The notes: generated by a model not told the origin, from the sequence alone. A DNA stretch of 64,000 bases from Globodera rostochiensis (GCA_018350325.1 JAEVLN010000017.1:868001-932000), one strand, 5' to 3'. Shown: positions 45,320 to 56,535, numbered from the stretch's first letter. Numbers and translations: made by a program.

Positions 45320-45688
45320 ATGTCGATAGAAGAAAATAATTTCTTATTTTTCAAATTTGTTCCGCAAAAAGTGCATGCGTTAAAACGGTGGATTCTAAAA
45401 TGTCATATTTTGGTTTTCCAATTTCTTCTGCTCACATTCGAGAGTCAAAGGAGGCAGCCGAGAGGAGGACTCATATTCTGTCTGGATTTAGCAACGTTCA
45501 CAATTCTCATAAACAATAAAGCTGAAAATCACACGCACTCCGACATTAAGTTTTTGAAGGAAAGAGCGACTTATTCATTGCCTATGCAAGCCGTTGACAT
45601 TTTCATATTTGCGAGAATAGCCAAAAGTTTAATCAAAAAAGAAGTGCAAATTATTGTGTTGTTGTTGCCGTTTGACATTTATAATTGA
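45320..45688 (+). CDS. Possible CRAL-TRIO-like coding fragment
   Basis: An open stretch of about 120 codons contains RGGLIFCLDLATFTILINNK and a following ERATYSLPMQAVDIFIFARI. These loosely resemble the central strand and the YP...v.iiN region of CRAL-TRIO (Sec14-like) lipid-binding domains. The start codon context is poor, no flanking exons were found, and the hydrophobic end may be an exon running into intron. Treat it as a fragment or pseudogene; the match is weak. Confidence 0.3.
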   Translation: MSIEENNFLFFKFVPQKVHALKRWILKCHILVFQFLLLTFESQRRQPRGGLIFCLDLATFTILINNKAENHTHSDIKFLKERATYSLPMQAVDIFIFARIAKSLIKKEVQIIVLLLPFDIYN

Positions 45689-45894
45689 GCCAAAACTTAT
45701 TGAATTTACAATTCATTTATGTCGATTATTCATTATGCATTTAGGGAAAAGGTTAGAGACAAAAATGCGCATATAAAGCTCAGTAATAAGCAGAATAACC
45801 ATAAAAAAATAGAATTATTATTTATTAAATCATTTACATTTTATTCAAATAAAAAATTTGCAAAAAACATAAATTGTTAACGATTAGGACGAAA

Positions 45895-48800
45895 ATGAGT
45901 TGGAAAGTCGCGGCAATTTTGCTTCTGTGCAACGCCTTAATCGAAACAGGGCGTGCATGGGAGACCTCAACCAATTTTGTAATAGTCTCAACGCCAACAA
46001 CTGGTAAAGAGATAAAAAGTTTTATTACAATAAGGGTGAATTGAAATCTAATAACAGCTTGCCCTCCGGTGACATGTCCCTGTGGATGCAAAGAATGCAC
46101 AACTGAAGCAACAACGCCCTATGAAGAACCTGGAACACCTTCAACGAGAGGACCATTGACAGAGGGACCGGCACCAACCGGAACAGAAGGATCAAGTACC
46201 GACACAACACCCTTTGAAAACCCTGGAACACCATCAACTGAGGCACCACCACCAACCGGAACGGAAGGACCCTCAACTGAGGCACCGCCACCAACCGGAA
46301 CGGAAGGACCCTCAACTGAGGCACCGCCACCAACCGGAACGGAAGGACCCTCAACTGAGGCACCGCCACCAACCGGAACGGAAGGACCATCGACTGAGGC
46401 ACCGCCACCAACCGGAACGGAAGGACCATCGACAGAGGCACCGCCACCAACCGGAACGGAAGGACCATCGACAGAGGCACCGCCACCAACCGGAACGGAA
46501 GGACCATCGACAGAGGCACCGCCTCCAACCGGAACGGAAGGACCATCGACAGAGGCACCGCCACCAACCGGAACGGAAGGACCCTCAACTGAGGCACCAC
46601 CATCAACCGGAACAGAAGGACCCTCAACTGAGGCACCGCCACCAACCGGAACGGAAGGACCATCGACAGAGGCACCGCCACCAACCGGAACGGAAGGACC
46701 ATCGACAGAGGCACCGCCACCAACCGGAACGGAAGGACCATCGACAGAGGCACCGCCACCAACCGGAACGGAAGGACCATCGACAGAGGCACCGCCACCA
46801 ACCGGAACGGAAGGACCATCGACAGAGGCACCGCCACCAACCCGAACGGAAGGACCCTCAACTGAGGCACCGCCACCAACCGGAACGGAAGGACCATCGA
46901 CAGAGGCACCGCCACCAACCGGAACGGAAGGACCATCGACAGAGGCACCGACACCAACCGGAACGGAAGGACCATCGACAGAGGCACCGCCACCAACCGG
47001 AACGGAAGGACCCTCAACTGAGGCACCGCCACCAACCGGAACAGAAGGACCATCGACAGAAGCACCGCCACCAACCGGAACGGAAGGACCATCGACAGAG
47101 GCACCGCCACCAACCGGAACGGAAGGACCATCGACAGAGGCACCGCCACCAACCGGAACGGAAGGACCATCGACAGAGGCACCGCCACCAACCGGAACGG
47201 AAGGACCCTCAACTGAGGCACCGCCACCAACCGGAACGGAAGGACCCTCAACTGAGGCACCGCCACCAACCGGAACGGAAGGACCATCGACAGAGGCACC
47301 GCCACCAACCGGAACGGAAGGACCATCGACAGAGGCACCGCCACCAACCGGAACGGAAGGACCATCGACAGAGGCACCGCCACCAACCGGAACGGAAGGA
47401 CCCTCAACTGAGGCACCGCCACCAACCGGAACAGAAGGACCATCGACAGAGGCACCGCCACCAACCGGAACGGAAGGACCATCGACAGAGGCACCGCCAC
47501 CAACCGGAACGGAAGGACCATCGACAGAGGCACCGCCACCAACCGGAACGGAAGGACCATCGACAGAGGCACCGCCACCAACCGGAACGGAAGGACCATC
47601 GACAGAGGCACCGCCACCAACCGGAACGGAAGGACCATCGACAGAGGCACCGCCACCAACCGGAACGAAAGGACCCTCAACTGAGGCACCGCCACCAACC
47701 GGAACGGAAGGACCCTCAACTGAGGCACCGCCACCAACCGGAACGGAAGGACCATCGACAGAGGCACCGCCACCAACCGGAACGGAAGGACCCTCAACTG
47801 AGGCACCGCCACCAACCGGAACAGAAGGATCAAGTACCGACACAACACCCTTTGAAAACCCTGGAACACCATCAACTGAGGCACCGCCACCAACCGGAAC
47901 GGAAGGACCCTCAACTGAGGCACCGCCACCAACCGGAACGGAAGGACCATCGACAGAGGCACCGCCACCAACCGGAACGGAAGGACCCTCAACTGAGGCA
48001 CCGCCACCAACCGGAACAGAAGGATCAAGTACCGACACAACACCCTTTGAAAACCCTGGAACACCATCAACTGAGGCACCGCCACCAACCGGAACGGAAG
48101 GACCATCGACAGAGGCACCGCCACCAACCGGAACGGAAGGACCATCGACAGAGGCACCGCCACCAACCGGAACGGAAGGACCCTCAACTGAGGCACCGCC
48201 ACCAACCGGAACGGAAGGACCATCGACAGAGGCACCGCCACCAACCGGAACGGAAGGACCCTCAACTGAGGCACCGCCACCAACCGGAACAGAAGGATCA
48301 AGTACCGACACAACACCCTTTGAAAACCCTGGAACACCATCAACTGAGGCACCGACACCAACCGGAACGGAAGGACCCTCAACAGAGGCTCCGCCACCAA
48401 CCGGAAATCCAACGGAAGGATCAAGTACCGTTACAACTCCCTTTGAAAACCCTGGAACACCATCGACTGAATATCCAACATTGCCGACAACCGGATATCC
48501 AACGACAGTTACAATTCCAACAACACCAAAACGTAATTTTCTTCTTTAAGATATTTTTAGTCACTTTAATTGTTTTAGCACCTCCATGTTGTTATGGTTG
48601 CGACTTCCCTGTCGACTGCGGCCCTTCGGGCAAAGATTGCGACGGCTCTCAACTGCAACCGCCTTATCAAAGCAATTCTTATGTTGTTGGCAAATGCACA
48701 TACAAAAATGTCACTTGTGCGGCAGCTAACACTCGCAATGTTCTCTACATACAGGTGATCAGAATAAGCCGGCGCCATACTCAAAGTTGAGAATAAGCCG

Positions 48801-49489
48801 GGCCATACTCAAAGTTTCAGAATAAGCCGTGCCATACTCAAAGTTTCAGAATAAGCCGGGCCATACTCAAAGTCTTAGAATATGCCGGCGCCATACTCAA
48901 AGTTTCAGAATAAGCCGGGCCATACTCAAAATCTTAGAATATGCCGGCGCCATACTCAAAGTCTTAGAATATGCCGGCGCCATACTCAAAGTCTTAGAAT
49001 ATCCCGGCGCCATACTCAAAGTCTCAGAATAAGCCGGAACATACTCAAAGTCTCAGAATAAGCCGGAACATATTCAAAGTCTTAGAATATGCCGGCGCCA
49101 TACATAAAATCTTAGAATAAGCCGGCGCCATACTCAAAGTCTTAGAATAAGCCGGCGCCATCCTCAAAGTTTCAGAATAAGCCGTGCCATGCTTAATGTC
49201 CACTTTATTGCATTTTCAGTTGAATAAGGATGCAAGCTCAACAGTCTCTTCCGCCGTCGCGCCTTACAGCAAAGTTGCAGTCACTTTGTTATGCACTTGC
49301 AAGCCGTACCAAACTCCGTATTGGGTCGAAGTCGGCGTGGATGGAAACTCCAAAAAAGAAGTCAATGTCAAGCAGGTGCTGCTGCTGCTAATGGACTTTA
49401 ATTATTTTGCCTTCCTTCTTATTTTGCTTTTCCTTCAGGCAAGCTGCGGTCGTCATTGCCCTCCGTACAAAAGACCATGGCAATATTAA
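45895..49489 (+). CDS. Secreted mucin-like protein with about 55 tandem 13-aa repeats
   Basis: The ATG at 45895 opens a signal peptide (MSWKVAAILLLCNALIETGR). After a short intron (about 46004-46054), a Cys-rich segment (CPPVTCPCGCKEC) leads into about 2.2 kb of a 39-bp repeat encoding GTEGPSTEAPPPT. Five interruptions carry SSTDTTPFENPGTPSTEA. The reading frame then splices (donor near 48532) to a Cys-rich C-terminal region: PPCCYGCDFPVDCGPSGKDC, then LNKDASSTVSSAVAPYSKVA (49220) and ASCGRHCPPYKRPWQY to TAA 49487-49489. Dense Thr/Ser/Pro favours heavy O-glycosylation, as in surface-coat or gland mucins. The Cys-rich ends could cross-link or bind a partner. All six frames of the array lack stops for long distances because 39 is divisible by three; only this frame joins a signal peptide and spliced ends. 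Confidence 0.85.
46230..48415 (+). repeat. 39-bp coding minisatellite with two synonymous unit types
   Basis: Units differ mainly in the Gly-Pro-Ser-Thr-Glu codons: ggaccctcaactgag or ggaccatcgacagag. The two types encode the same peptide and occur in runs (for example several of the first at 46268-46375, then several of the second from 46385). A higher-order block with the SSTDTTPFENPGTPS interruption recurs near 47824, 48022 and 48292. The order of synonymous types records how blocks were duplicated. Confidence 0.9.
48755..49195. repeat. Intronic minisatellite, 28-30-bp unit, in the mucin gene
   Basis: About 15 copies of agaataagccggcgccatactcaaagtct with variants (atgcc for aagcc; gggcc for ggcgcc; tttc for tctt) fill the intron between exons ending at about 48752 and starting at 49220. 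The first unit overlaps the donor region (CAG|gtgatcagaataagcc), so the array begins within a few bases of the splice site. Confidence 0.9.
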
Positions 49490-49820
49490 TTAATATTCTT
49501 TTAATTAAATTATTTATTTTGCTTTAGACCAAACAGTTATGGATGACGCGAGTTCGAGAGATGGGATCTATGTAGATTAGCAATTAGAACTAATTTTGTC
49601 GCTAAAATTTAATTGTCATAATGATAAATGAATTTAATTCAATATGGACTTGACATTGGGGGGATATTCTTTCCGATCCCATTAATTGGAATTAATTAAG
49701 CCGATAAAATGTCTCCCCAATTCTCACTTCGGTTGAAGCATTATCAGACCGGCACATTCAAATTTTGGAAAGAAAGGTTGCCATTAAATATGAATTAAAA
49801 AAGCAAATGCTCATGCGATC
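49490..49820. other. Short intergenic interval, no gene seen
   Basis: AT-rich 3' flank of the mucin gene, adjoining a minus-strand GS-like remnant. Nothing else is recognised. Confidence 0.4.
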
Positions 49821-49825
49821 AAAAA

Positions 49826-49990
49826 ACTCCTAAAAGGGGTAAGCCGTGTCGTAATAACCAAAACCGGCCAAAATGCCGGCTTCGTTTTGCCGAGCAAAAA
49901 GCCGTGAACACCGAGTTCAGGGATCGCATCTTCCAATTTGGGCTCATCGGAGGGCAGGCACCAAATAGTTATGAAATTCAATAAAATTGG
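49826..49990 (-). pseudogene. Decayed C-terminal exon of a GS-like gene
   Basis: On the minus strand, NYLV appears near 49970, then in another frame PSDEPKLEDAIPELGVHGFL and LGK (49945-49880), then in a third frame GILAGFGYYDTAYPF and a stop near 49833. These are the start, middle and end of the last glutathione-synthetase exon, but with at least two frame changes and the loss of the segment carrying the usual LxRTKP motif. It is a dead remnant, third in a series of GS-like copies in this cluster, and lies next to the 5' breakpoint of the truncated copy at 50086. Confidence 0.7.
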
Positions 49991-50085
49991 TAAAGAAAAA
50001 ACAAAAATAGGATTGATCAATCAGAATGGAAACGTTTAAAAATTATTGGGTGTGACTGACCCAATTAAAAATGTAATAAATTAAG

Positions 50086-51684
50086 GCAGAAATTTGGTGA
50101 TCCGGACGCCGTTGTAGTTTTTGCCGTTCTCCAAGGCTCTGTGCATCGGTTCGATGAGCGTGCCATTGAATACGAACTTCAAAGAATTTCGGAAGGAAAA
50201 GTGAATATTGTTCGAATGTCGTCAAAAGAAGCCTATCACAAGTGATTTAATAATCAATTAATTTAATGACCGTTTATAATAAATTGCCTATGCAATTCAC
50301 AGTAATTGTTCCCCAAGATTGCGTCTTGACGAGGACTTCAAATTGCGTTTGTCCGTCGATGGTCGCGTGGTCGCCCTCGTGTACTCCCGAAGTGGTCCTT
50401 TGCCGGAATGGACGGACGAGGAATGGCACGCACGACGCACCATCGAGCGATCGACAGCCATTGTAAGCATTTAAATGATCTGACCTCAGAGATTTTCAAT
50501 TGAAAAATGTCAAAATACTCAAATTAAATAATATTTTAGAAAACTTCGACAATGTTCAGCGCTTTGAGCAGTTCGAAGAAAGTGCAGCAGGTGGTCACAA
50601 AGCGTTGAGGAATTTATGAAATAATTTTATTTAAGGTTCTCGCCAAGCCCGGAATGATTGAACGGTTTTTGCCGGATCCGGAAGACAAAGAAATAATAGC
50701 GGCAATTCGAAAAACTTTCGCTGGCCTGTGGGGATTGGAAAAAGACGATGACGAGACGAGAAATTTGGTGCAGGTAAATAAATAAAAATGATATTTATTA
50801 TCAAAAAAACTTGTCTTAATTTACAAAAACATTTTTAGCATGCCATCGACAATCCCGACCTTTACGTGCTGAAACCACAAAACGAAGGCGGTGGACACAA
50901 TTACTTTGACGAGGAACTGCGTGAAAAACTTCAGCACTTTACGCACGAAGAGCGAGCAGCACATACTCTGATGGAGCGGATTCAGCCGATGATCGTAAAA
51001 GTAGGCGGCGTATTGATTAATAATTTAAATTTTAAAGGTTCGTGGACAATTTCTCGCTTAATTAGACTTTAAGGGTCGAGAACTTTCGATTGGTTGGCAC
51101 CAAAACTTTAGTTTTTGGTTAGGTTTTATTCAGGGGTGGCACTTTTAGGCACGAAAAATTGCAAAATAGGCGCCTAAGTTGAGAAAAAATGCCAAAATAG
51201 GCATGAAATAGGCACAAAAATGTCGAAATAGGCAACAACCAAGAATAGGCATAAAAAGGCATTATAAAGTACACTCTAGAAGCTCCAAATAAAGCTAACA
51301 ACATCATGCTTAACTCACTGTGCCAAATTATTCACAGAAAAAATAGGCATTTGCCTAAAGTGCCATCCCTGCATATATTGAATATCTGGGATGGCATATG
51401 TTTTTGGAGCAATCCGCAATTTAAAAAATAGAAATGGCATATTTTGTTGAAAATGAACATGCATTTGTCATTGGCAGAATTATATGGTTCGTCCACATGA
51501 AGAGCCCGTCCTTTCCGACGTGGTCGCCGAGTTGGGCGTGTTCGGCTGTTTGTTGGGCGACAAGCGCGATCTGAGCATTCTGCACAACAAGCAACACGGT
51601 TATTTGGTGCGGACCAAACCGGCATCATCCACAGAGTCGGGCATCACTGCCGGGGGAGTATACGACTCGCTAAACTTATTTTAG
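50086..51684 (+). pseudogene. 5'-truncated GS-like gene (copy A), C-terminal half only
   Basis: Six exons (50086-50241, 50318-50462, 50540-50590, 50636-50773, 50839-51000, 51478-51684) match, exon for exon, the last six of the gene at 59188-62748. They encode FGDPDAVVVFAVLQGSVHRF through LKPQNEGGGHNYFDEELREK to GYLVRTKP and the stop. No internal stop or frameshift is present. Visible differences from its twin are a few substitutions (Val/Ala in LS-V/A-DGR; Ala/Glu in IIA-A/E-IRK; Asp/Asn in DKR-D/N-LS). All exons for the N-terminal half, including the Glu/Asn metal-binding motif and any signal peptide, are absent; upstream lies the decayed fragment on the other strand. The break falls almost exactly at an exon boundary. 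It is likely non-functional unless spliced to a foreign 5' exon. Confidence 0.8.
51131..51371. mobile_element. MITE with CAGGG(G/A)TGGCAC ends in a GS-like intron
   Basis: The element starts CAGGGGTGGCACTTTTAGGC and ends with the near-perfect inverse ...GCCTAAAGTGCCATCCCTG. The interior repeats short aataggcat phrases. CAGGG ends are characteristic of many hAT-type MITEs. An orthologous copy at 59501-59745 lies in the matching intron of the other arm, so insertion preceded the inverted duplication. Related phrases occur at 54600-54720. Confidence 0.75.
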
Positions 51685-52411
51685 AATGGCACCAAATGTT
51701 TTTTTTTGGGTTTTTAACTGTTGTTAGCTTTTGATCCGATCCATTGCTCTAGTCATTTTGTTGCTTTTTTATAATAATTTTTCCTTATAAACATTCAAAG
51801 ATGGCATTCAAATTGGAAATATTGCAAAATGCTTTTGTAAAAATTCATTTGCCTAAAAAGATTATTATTTTTCTTGAAATAAAGACAAAAATTCAAATTG
51901 CGAAAAAACCTCGATCATAATTGGGTATTTGTCGTTTATGCAGCTCCCTCCCCAAATTCCGGGGTCTTCAAGGGCGCTGATCACAAATCTGATTTATCAA
52001 TTGACATTATCTAAGATGGAATCTATGATTTTTCCTGACATCATATTCAACAACAAGTTTAATCAGGGCTGCGATCGGGTAAAGACAATTTCCAAGGACA
52101 GACATGTTGATTTTCAAGGACATAACAGAAAATTTGGCCCAAAGACGCTCAAAGTTTTTTCTCAAAATCAATTTTAGAGGACAAATTTTGTGGTTTTCCG
52201 AGACCGGGGCCGTATCTAATTTTGGATTTCGTTATTGGTGGTCCGACGGCGTCGGCAGGCGTCGCCGGGAAATTTTTAAAATAATTTTAACATTTTTGTT
52301 AAGAAAATTGCTCAAAATTAACGTAAAAATGATCAGGAGATCCAATGTATAAACGGAAAATGCCCTCCGTAAACCCGAACATTTTTTGGAAAAATTAGTC
52401 AGGAAATGCAG

Positions 52412-53055
52412 TCTAGTAAATTTTTCAAAAAAAGGTATTTTGGGTTAAATTACAAAAACTTTTAGAATTAACACTTAACACTTTTCTTTAATATTTAAAA
52501 GTTCCAAAGGTTATTGACTGTGAAAACTGATCCAAAACTACGAAAAATCCGCCAATTTTCCGGGTAATTTGCCGGATTTTTTGCCGAAAAGTCAGGGGAC
52601 CAAAAAATGCCGGAATCCGGTTACGTCCCCGGTAGGCATGTTGCGTTTTGTTAGGCCAATTCAACTAAATGTGCGGTAATTTTTCATTTTTGTTAAGAAA
52701 ATTGTTTTAAAATTTTAAAGTTTGAACAATTTTTCCTTAATGGCCAAATGTCGTCTAAAATTAGAGCTGGCCGGGACCGGGATTTTTGGCAAAAATCGGG
52801 ACCGGCATCGTGAAAGCCAGGATCGGGGGCGGGACCAGCAACTCGACCGGGATTTCGATTTCAAAAACCGGGATCGGGATTCACTAATTAGGTGTTAATT
52901 GATGAGTGAATTTGACTAAAAAAAGAGAATAAGAGTCCCGTTTTCTTTTTTCCAAAGAATTATGTTAAAAAGCCGAAAAGACTAAAATGAAAATGAAATG
53001 CATTGAGCAAAATCATTTGAATTTATGCGAAGCATAGCCAATGTTTGTTTACGGA
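52412..53055. repeat. Non-coding spacer with CCGGGACCGGGAT repeat patch
   Basis: AT-rich spacer. At 52764-52885 the phrase tagagctggccgggaccggg begins a patch of repeated cgggaccgg / accgggatttcg phrases, a member of the family also seen at 36814-36966 (opposite strand). No gene is present. Confidence 0.5.
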
Positions 53056-55919
53056 TCAGAACAGAAACGGAGAGTCGTGCACTCCGATGCCAATTCCGAC
53101 GCCGCCCTCCCGCGCGTCGACTGGCTTCGTGCGCAGCATATGCCCTCGGGGGACATTGTCGAGCGTCCCCATTGTTTTAGCATTGCCCAAAAAGTAACCG
53201 TTAATGCCCAACTCACTGACCTAAATACAACCAAATAAGCATAGAAAAATGAATTGCAACATTCAAATTTAAACTGCTGACCGACCATGCTTTCAAATTG
53301 CGACGTTCCTCCCCTTGGGCGAATAGAGTAATTCTGAAACGGTTTTAATTAGTAAAGCCAAAAAGTTTAATTGTTACAGTCACTCGAAGCGGCTCCAACT
53401 TCTCCATCAAAATGAGCCCCGCACGTTCTTTTTGAGACAATGTGCGCAATTTTTTGGCAAGTTGTTCGTCCCAGAAATTGTTGCCTACTCCATCCCGATT
53501 CGCCTTCAACACAAACTTTTCGGGATGTTCAATGGCTCTCTTAATGATATGCAAATTAATTAAAAATCCTGGCTCTCTTAATGATATGCAAATTAATTGA
53601 AATAATTTTAATAAAAAAAATCCTGGCTCTCTTAATGATATGCAAATTAATTGAAATAATTTTAATAAAAAATGTTTAATTTTAACCTTGATGACAGCAC
53701 GAGTTTCTGCGTCATCTTTGTTCAGGCCCCATAACCCGGCAAATGTTTTGCGAACCGATTGAATCATTTCTTCTTTTACGTCCGGCAAAAAGCGCTCCAG
53801 CATTCCCGGCTCTGCTAAGACCTTTAAAATCATTTTAAATTTATTTTAAATTAAATGCATCGAATATTTGACCTGTTGCACTTTTTTAGATGCAGCTAGA
53901 TTGGAGCCAACCTTTGTTGTCAACTATTAATATTAAATATTATTTGTGTTTGGTAATTAATTTTATTCAATTTAATTACGATGGCAGTCGACCGCTCAAG
54001 CTTACGCCGAATGTCCCATTCTTTTTCAGTTGGCCAATCCCACTCATACACAAAGTTCCGTTGGTATATTACGGCCACTTTTCGACCGTTGTACGAAAGT
54101 GAAGAATCGTTGGGGTCCAAAATGAGTCTTAAGAAGAAAAGTGTGGCTAATTAATTAATTACCCCAATAAAATGTCAACAATAATTGTTTCCAACATCGT
54201 CAGTGTGTTCTGGTCCCGGTCGGAAACCACGATCAACTCCAAGCATTTGATTGGTCTCTGACCTCATCAGAGACCGTGGCTCAGACCGGGTCCAGATCAG
54301 ATCACTTGAGTATTTTATGACCCCTCTGGTTGTTCGATTTTTTTTGTTGTTGTTGTTTCTTCCTGTCATAAAAACCGACTTTTTGCCACATTCCTCCAAT
54401 GTAAGACGCACAATTTTGATTTGCTGCTTAGAAAATTTTTCAATTTCGTATTCGACAAGTCGCTGATCAAAAATGCCCTGCACTTTTGTGTAACTCATAA
54501 ACACGATAATTGCCAAAGGATCGCCAAAATATTTCCTAAATCATAAAATATTCGGTTGGTTAATACGACTCCAAATTATACATTTTATTTTTCTTAATGA
54601 AATTTTGGAAAAAGTGCCGAAATAGGGACTAAACGCAAAAATGGCGAAATATGGATTTATTCTCAAAAAGCCCAAAAATAGGAGGCATTTATAGGGACTA
54701 AAAAGTGCCTTTAATTTAAAAATGAATGCTATTTCTGGGCTAACTGAATCGTCAAAGCCTGTTCGTTCGCAAAAAATATATTAAAAGCTGAAAATCCCAT
54801 TTCCTAATAATAATAATAATAATCATTTAAAGTCTGACTGACCATGCTTTGGTCAGCGCCTCTCCGGTTGCGGTACACGATTCATTTAAGGGCAAATTGT
54901 CGTTGGTCAAACCCAACTTTGAAAACACACGCCTATGAACTTTGCTCACGCCTTGGGTCCTCGCATTGCCACCAATTGCACCGAGATTCACTTCAACCTG
55001 AAATGAAAAATATTTTATTTTTAAAATCAAATCAACAATTTTGCGTCCAGACCTGTTTAAGCTCATATTCTCCGGTTTCCGAATTCACATGGCACATGTA
55101 GTCCTAAATAGTCAAAAGTCTTTTTTAAATGAAGAGAACAAAGCACTTTAACTTTTATTTATCCAAAACATCAAATTAATTTTTGTTTAAAAAAGTTGCA
55201 AATAGCTAAAAACTAACCGATCGTTGCAAAATCAAAGTGATCGGTTGTTTGACGCCTCTTTCGTTGACATCGTCCAAAATGTCCAACATATGACGCAAGT
55301 AATTGTCGGTTTCACCGGCTTCGCGGAGTGTTTCTTTCAGGAACGCATAGTCATGCGACACGCGGAAGTAAAGCAATTGCAGCGTCTGAAACGATTTAAA
55401 TTTTTAATGAAAGTCGAACATTCTAATTTAATTTCGACTTTTCGAAGTCGAAGTTTCACGACAACAACCATTTTATATATCTAGGCTTAAGCACCTTTTG
55501 AACTGCTTGCGCTTCTTCAAACAGTCGACGGGGGAATGGCGATGGAAACAAAGCAAATGGCACAATTTCCACGACATCACTTCTGTCCAATAATACATAA
55601 TTAGAAAAGGTCATTTCACCGTTTTAATTCTACCGTTCTCTGTGTTCACGGACCCTATTGACCAAACTGACAGTGTGCGCCCAATCAACCGCGTCTTGAA
55701 TTAAAGTTTCCAGCTCATCGCACTCTTCCAACCTTTTTCCTTTAAAAATGTCATTAAAAAGTACAATTTTTCTACAATAATACCCAATTGAAAGCCTTCA
55801 TTTGACACTGACGACGATTTGCCAGCATTCTTTGGCCCGGTCGGCGTGGAATAATATGCTGGAAAAATGACGACCAGAAAAGGCAAGACGAGAACGAATT
55901 TAAATAAATTATTTGCCAT
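53056..55919 (-). CDS. Secreted glutathione-synthetase-like protein (copy B), 520 aa
   Basis: Thirteen exons join in phase to 1563 nt: 55919-55784, 55739-55634, 55582-55495, 55385-55218, 55103-55053, 54997-54843, 54535-54380, 54127-53980, 53923-53873, 53821-53687, 53539-53384, 53333-53286 and 53220-53056. The start MANNLFKFVLVLPFLVVIFP is a clear signal peptide, absent from cytosolic glutathione synthetase (GS). GS landmarks follow: LQRSDYM (substrate Arg), EVNLGAIGG (metal-binding Glu and Asn), FDQRLVEYEIE, KKVQQ, KTFAGLWGL and HMLRTKP. The ATP-covering glycine-rich loop is altered: FVLKANRDGVGNN where GS has LKPQREGGGNN, replacing the catalytic-region Glu by Asp and losing one Gly. Secreted GS-like proteins in cyst nematodes are known effectors with changed activity; this gene fits that class. 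Whether it still makes glutathione cannot be told from sequence. Confidence 0.9.
53572..53672. repeat. Triplicated 3' splice site in GS-like copy B
   Basis: The phrase attaatttgcatatcattaag followed by agagcc occurs three times (acceptors at about 53540, 53577 and 53632), spaced by 37 and about 55 bp. Only the copy nearest the exon leads into GCCATTGAACATCC. The other two are followed by aggattttt and are intronic duplicates of the acceptor. Confidence 0.75.
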
Positions 55920-55934
55920 TTTAATTTGATTCAA

Positions 55935-56526
55935 ATTTCCGATTTACCAGCAATTTATATGTAGCTTTGAAGGACGCCATCAAATCATAAGACAATCCCA
56001 CGGACTAATTCAATTATATTATAATAAATGCCACATCACAAAAATGGCATTTAATAGATAAATAATGTGAACAACAATTTCACATGCTTTTCATCACATT
56101 TCTTTGAACAGGATATCCGTTTAATTGCGCATAATGTCAGCATATGTGCTGCTTCTAATGGACTAAGACAAACAAACAAATAATTCACCAATGTGTAAAA
56201 TCAAAATCGATCAAAAATATTTCTATTTTAAATGGAATGGCTAAGAGCCGAATTTAAACAATAGTGAAGCGGTCGGCCCCATACAATGCCAACACGGGCG
56301 CTCGTGTTAAACATTTAGGGCTCGGCGCCAACAAAAATTAATTACCTTTTTTAAGAGAATTCATTTTGTGGACTACTGACTGATAACAGCAGAATTTGAC
56401 AAAAACGTTGATGAATCAAAAAGGTAGTACGTAACCTTTTGTGGGGCGAATATTTTGTTAGGACCGATTCACTTAGCCAAAATGAATATTCGAATTTTAG
56501 GAGTTTGTATCAGTTTTATTGTCCGA
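55935..56526. other. Upstream region of GS-like copy B, no gene seen
   Basis: AT-rich sequence upstream of the secreted GS-like gene; it should contain that gene's promoter. I see no coding frame and do not identify a specific regulatory motif. Confidence 0.4.
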
Positions 56527-56535
56527 TGAAAAATC

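Larger units (their letters stand above)
50084..52411 (+). repeat. Left arm of a 2.3-kb inverted duplication
   Basis: This arm and 58461-60798 are reverse complements over about 2.33 kb with very few differences. They cover six GS-like exons, all their introns including a MITE, and about 700 bp of downstream non-coding sequence. The left boundary is at ggcagaaatttgg (50084; 60791 in the other arm) and the right boundary near aaatgcagt (52411; 58461). The arms are separated by about 6 kb that contains a further GS-like gene and a transposon. Confidence 0.92.

Noticed and set aside
46119..48311. 730-codon minus-strand frame rich in VPVGGGASV, suggestive of a cell-wall protein
   Set aside because: Same repeat in another frame; open because the unit is 39 bp.
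46025..48424. 799-codon minus-strand open frame rich in FRLVAVP
   Set aside because: It is the mirror of the mucin repeat; lacks a signal peptide, splice sites or non-repeat sequence.
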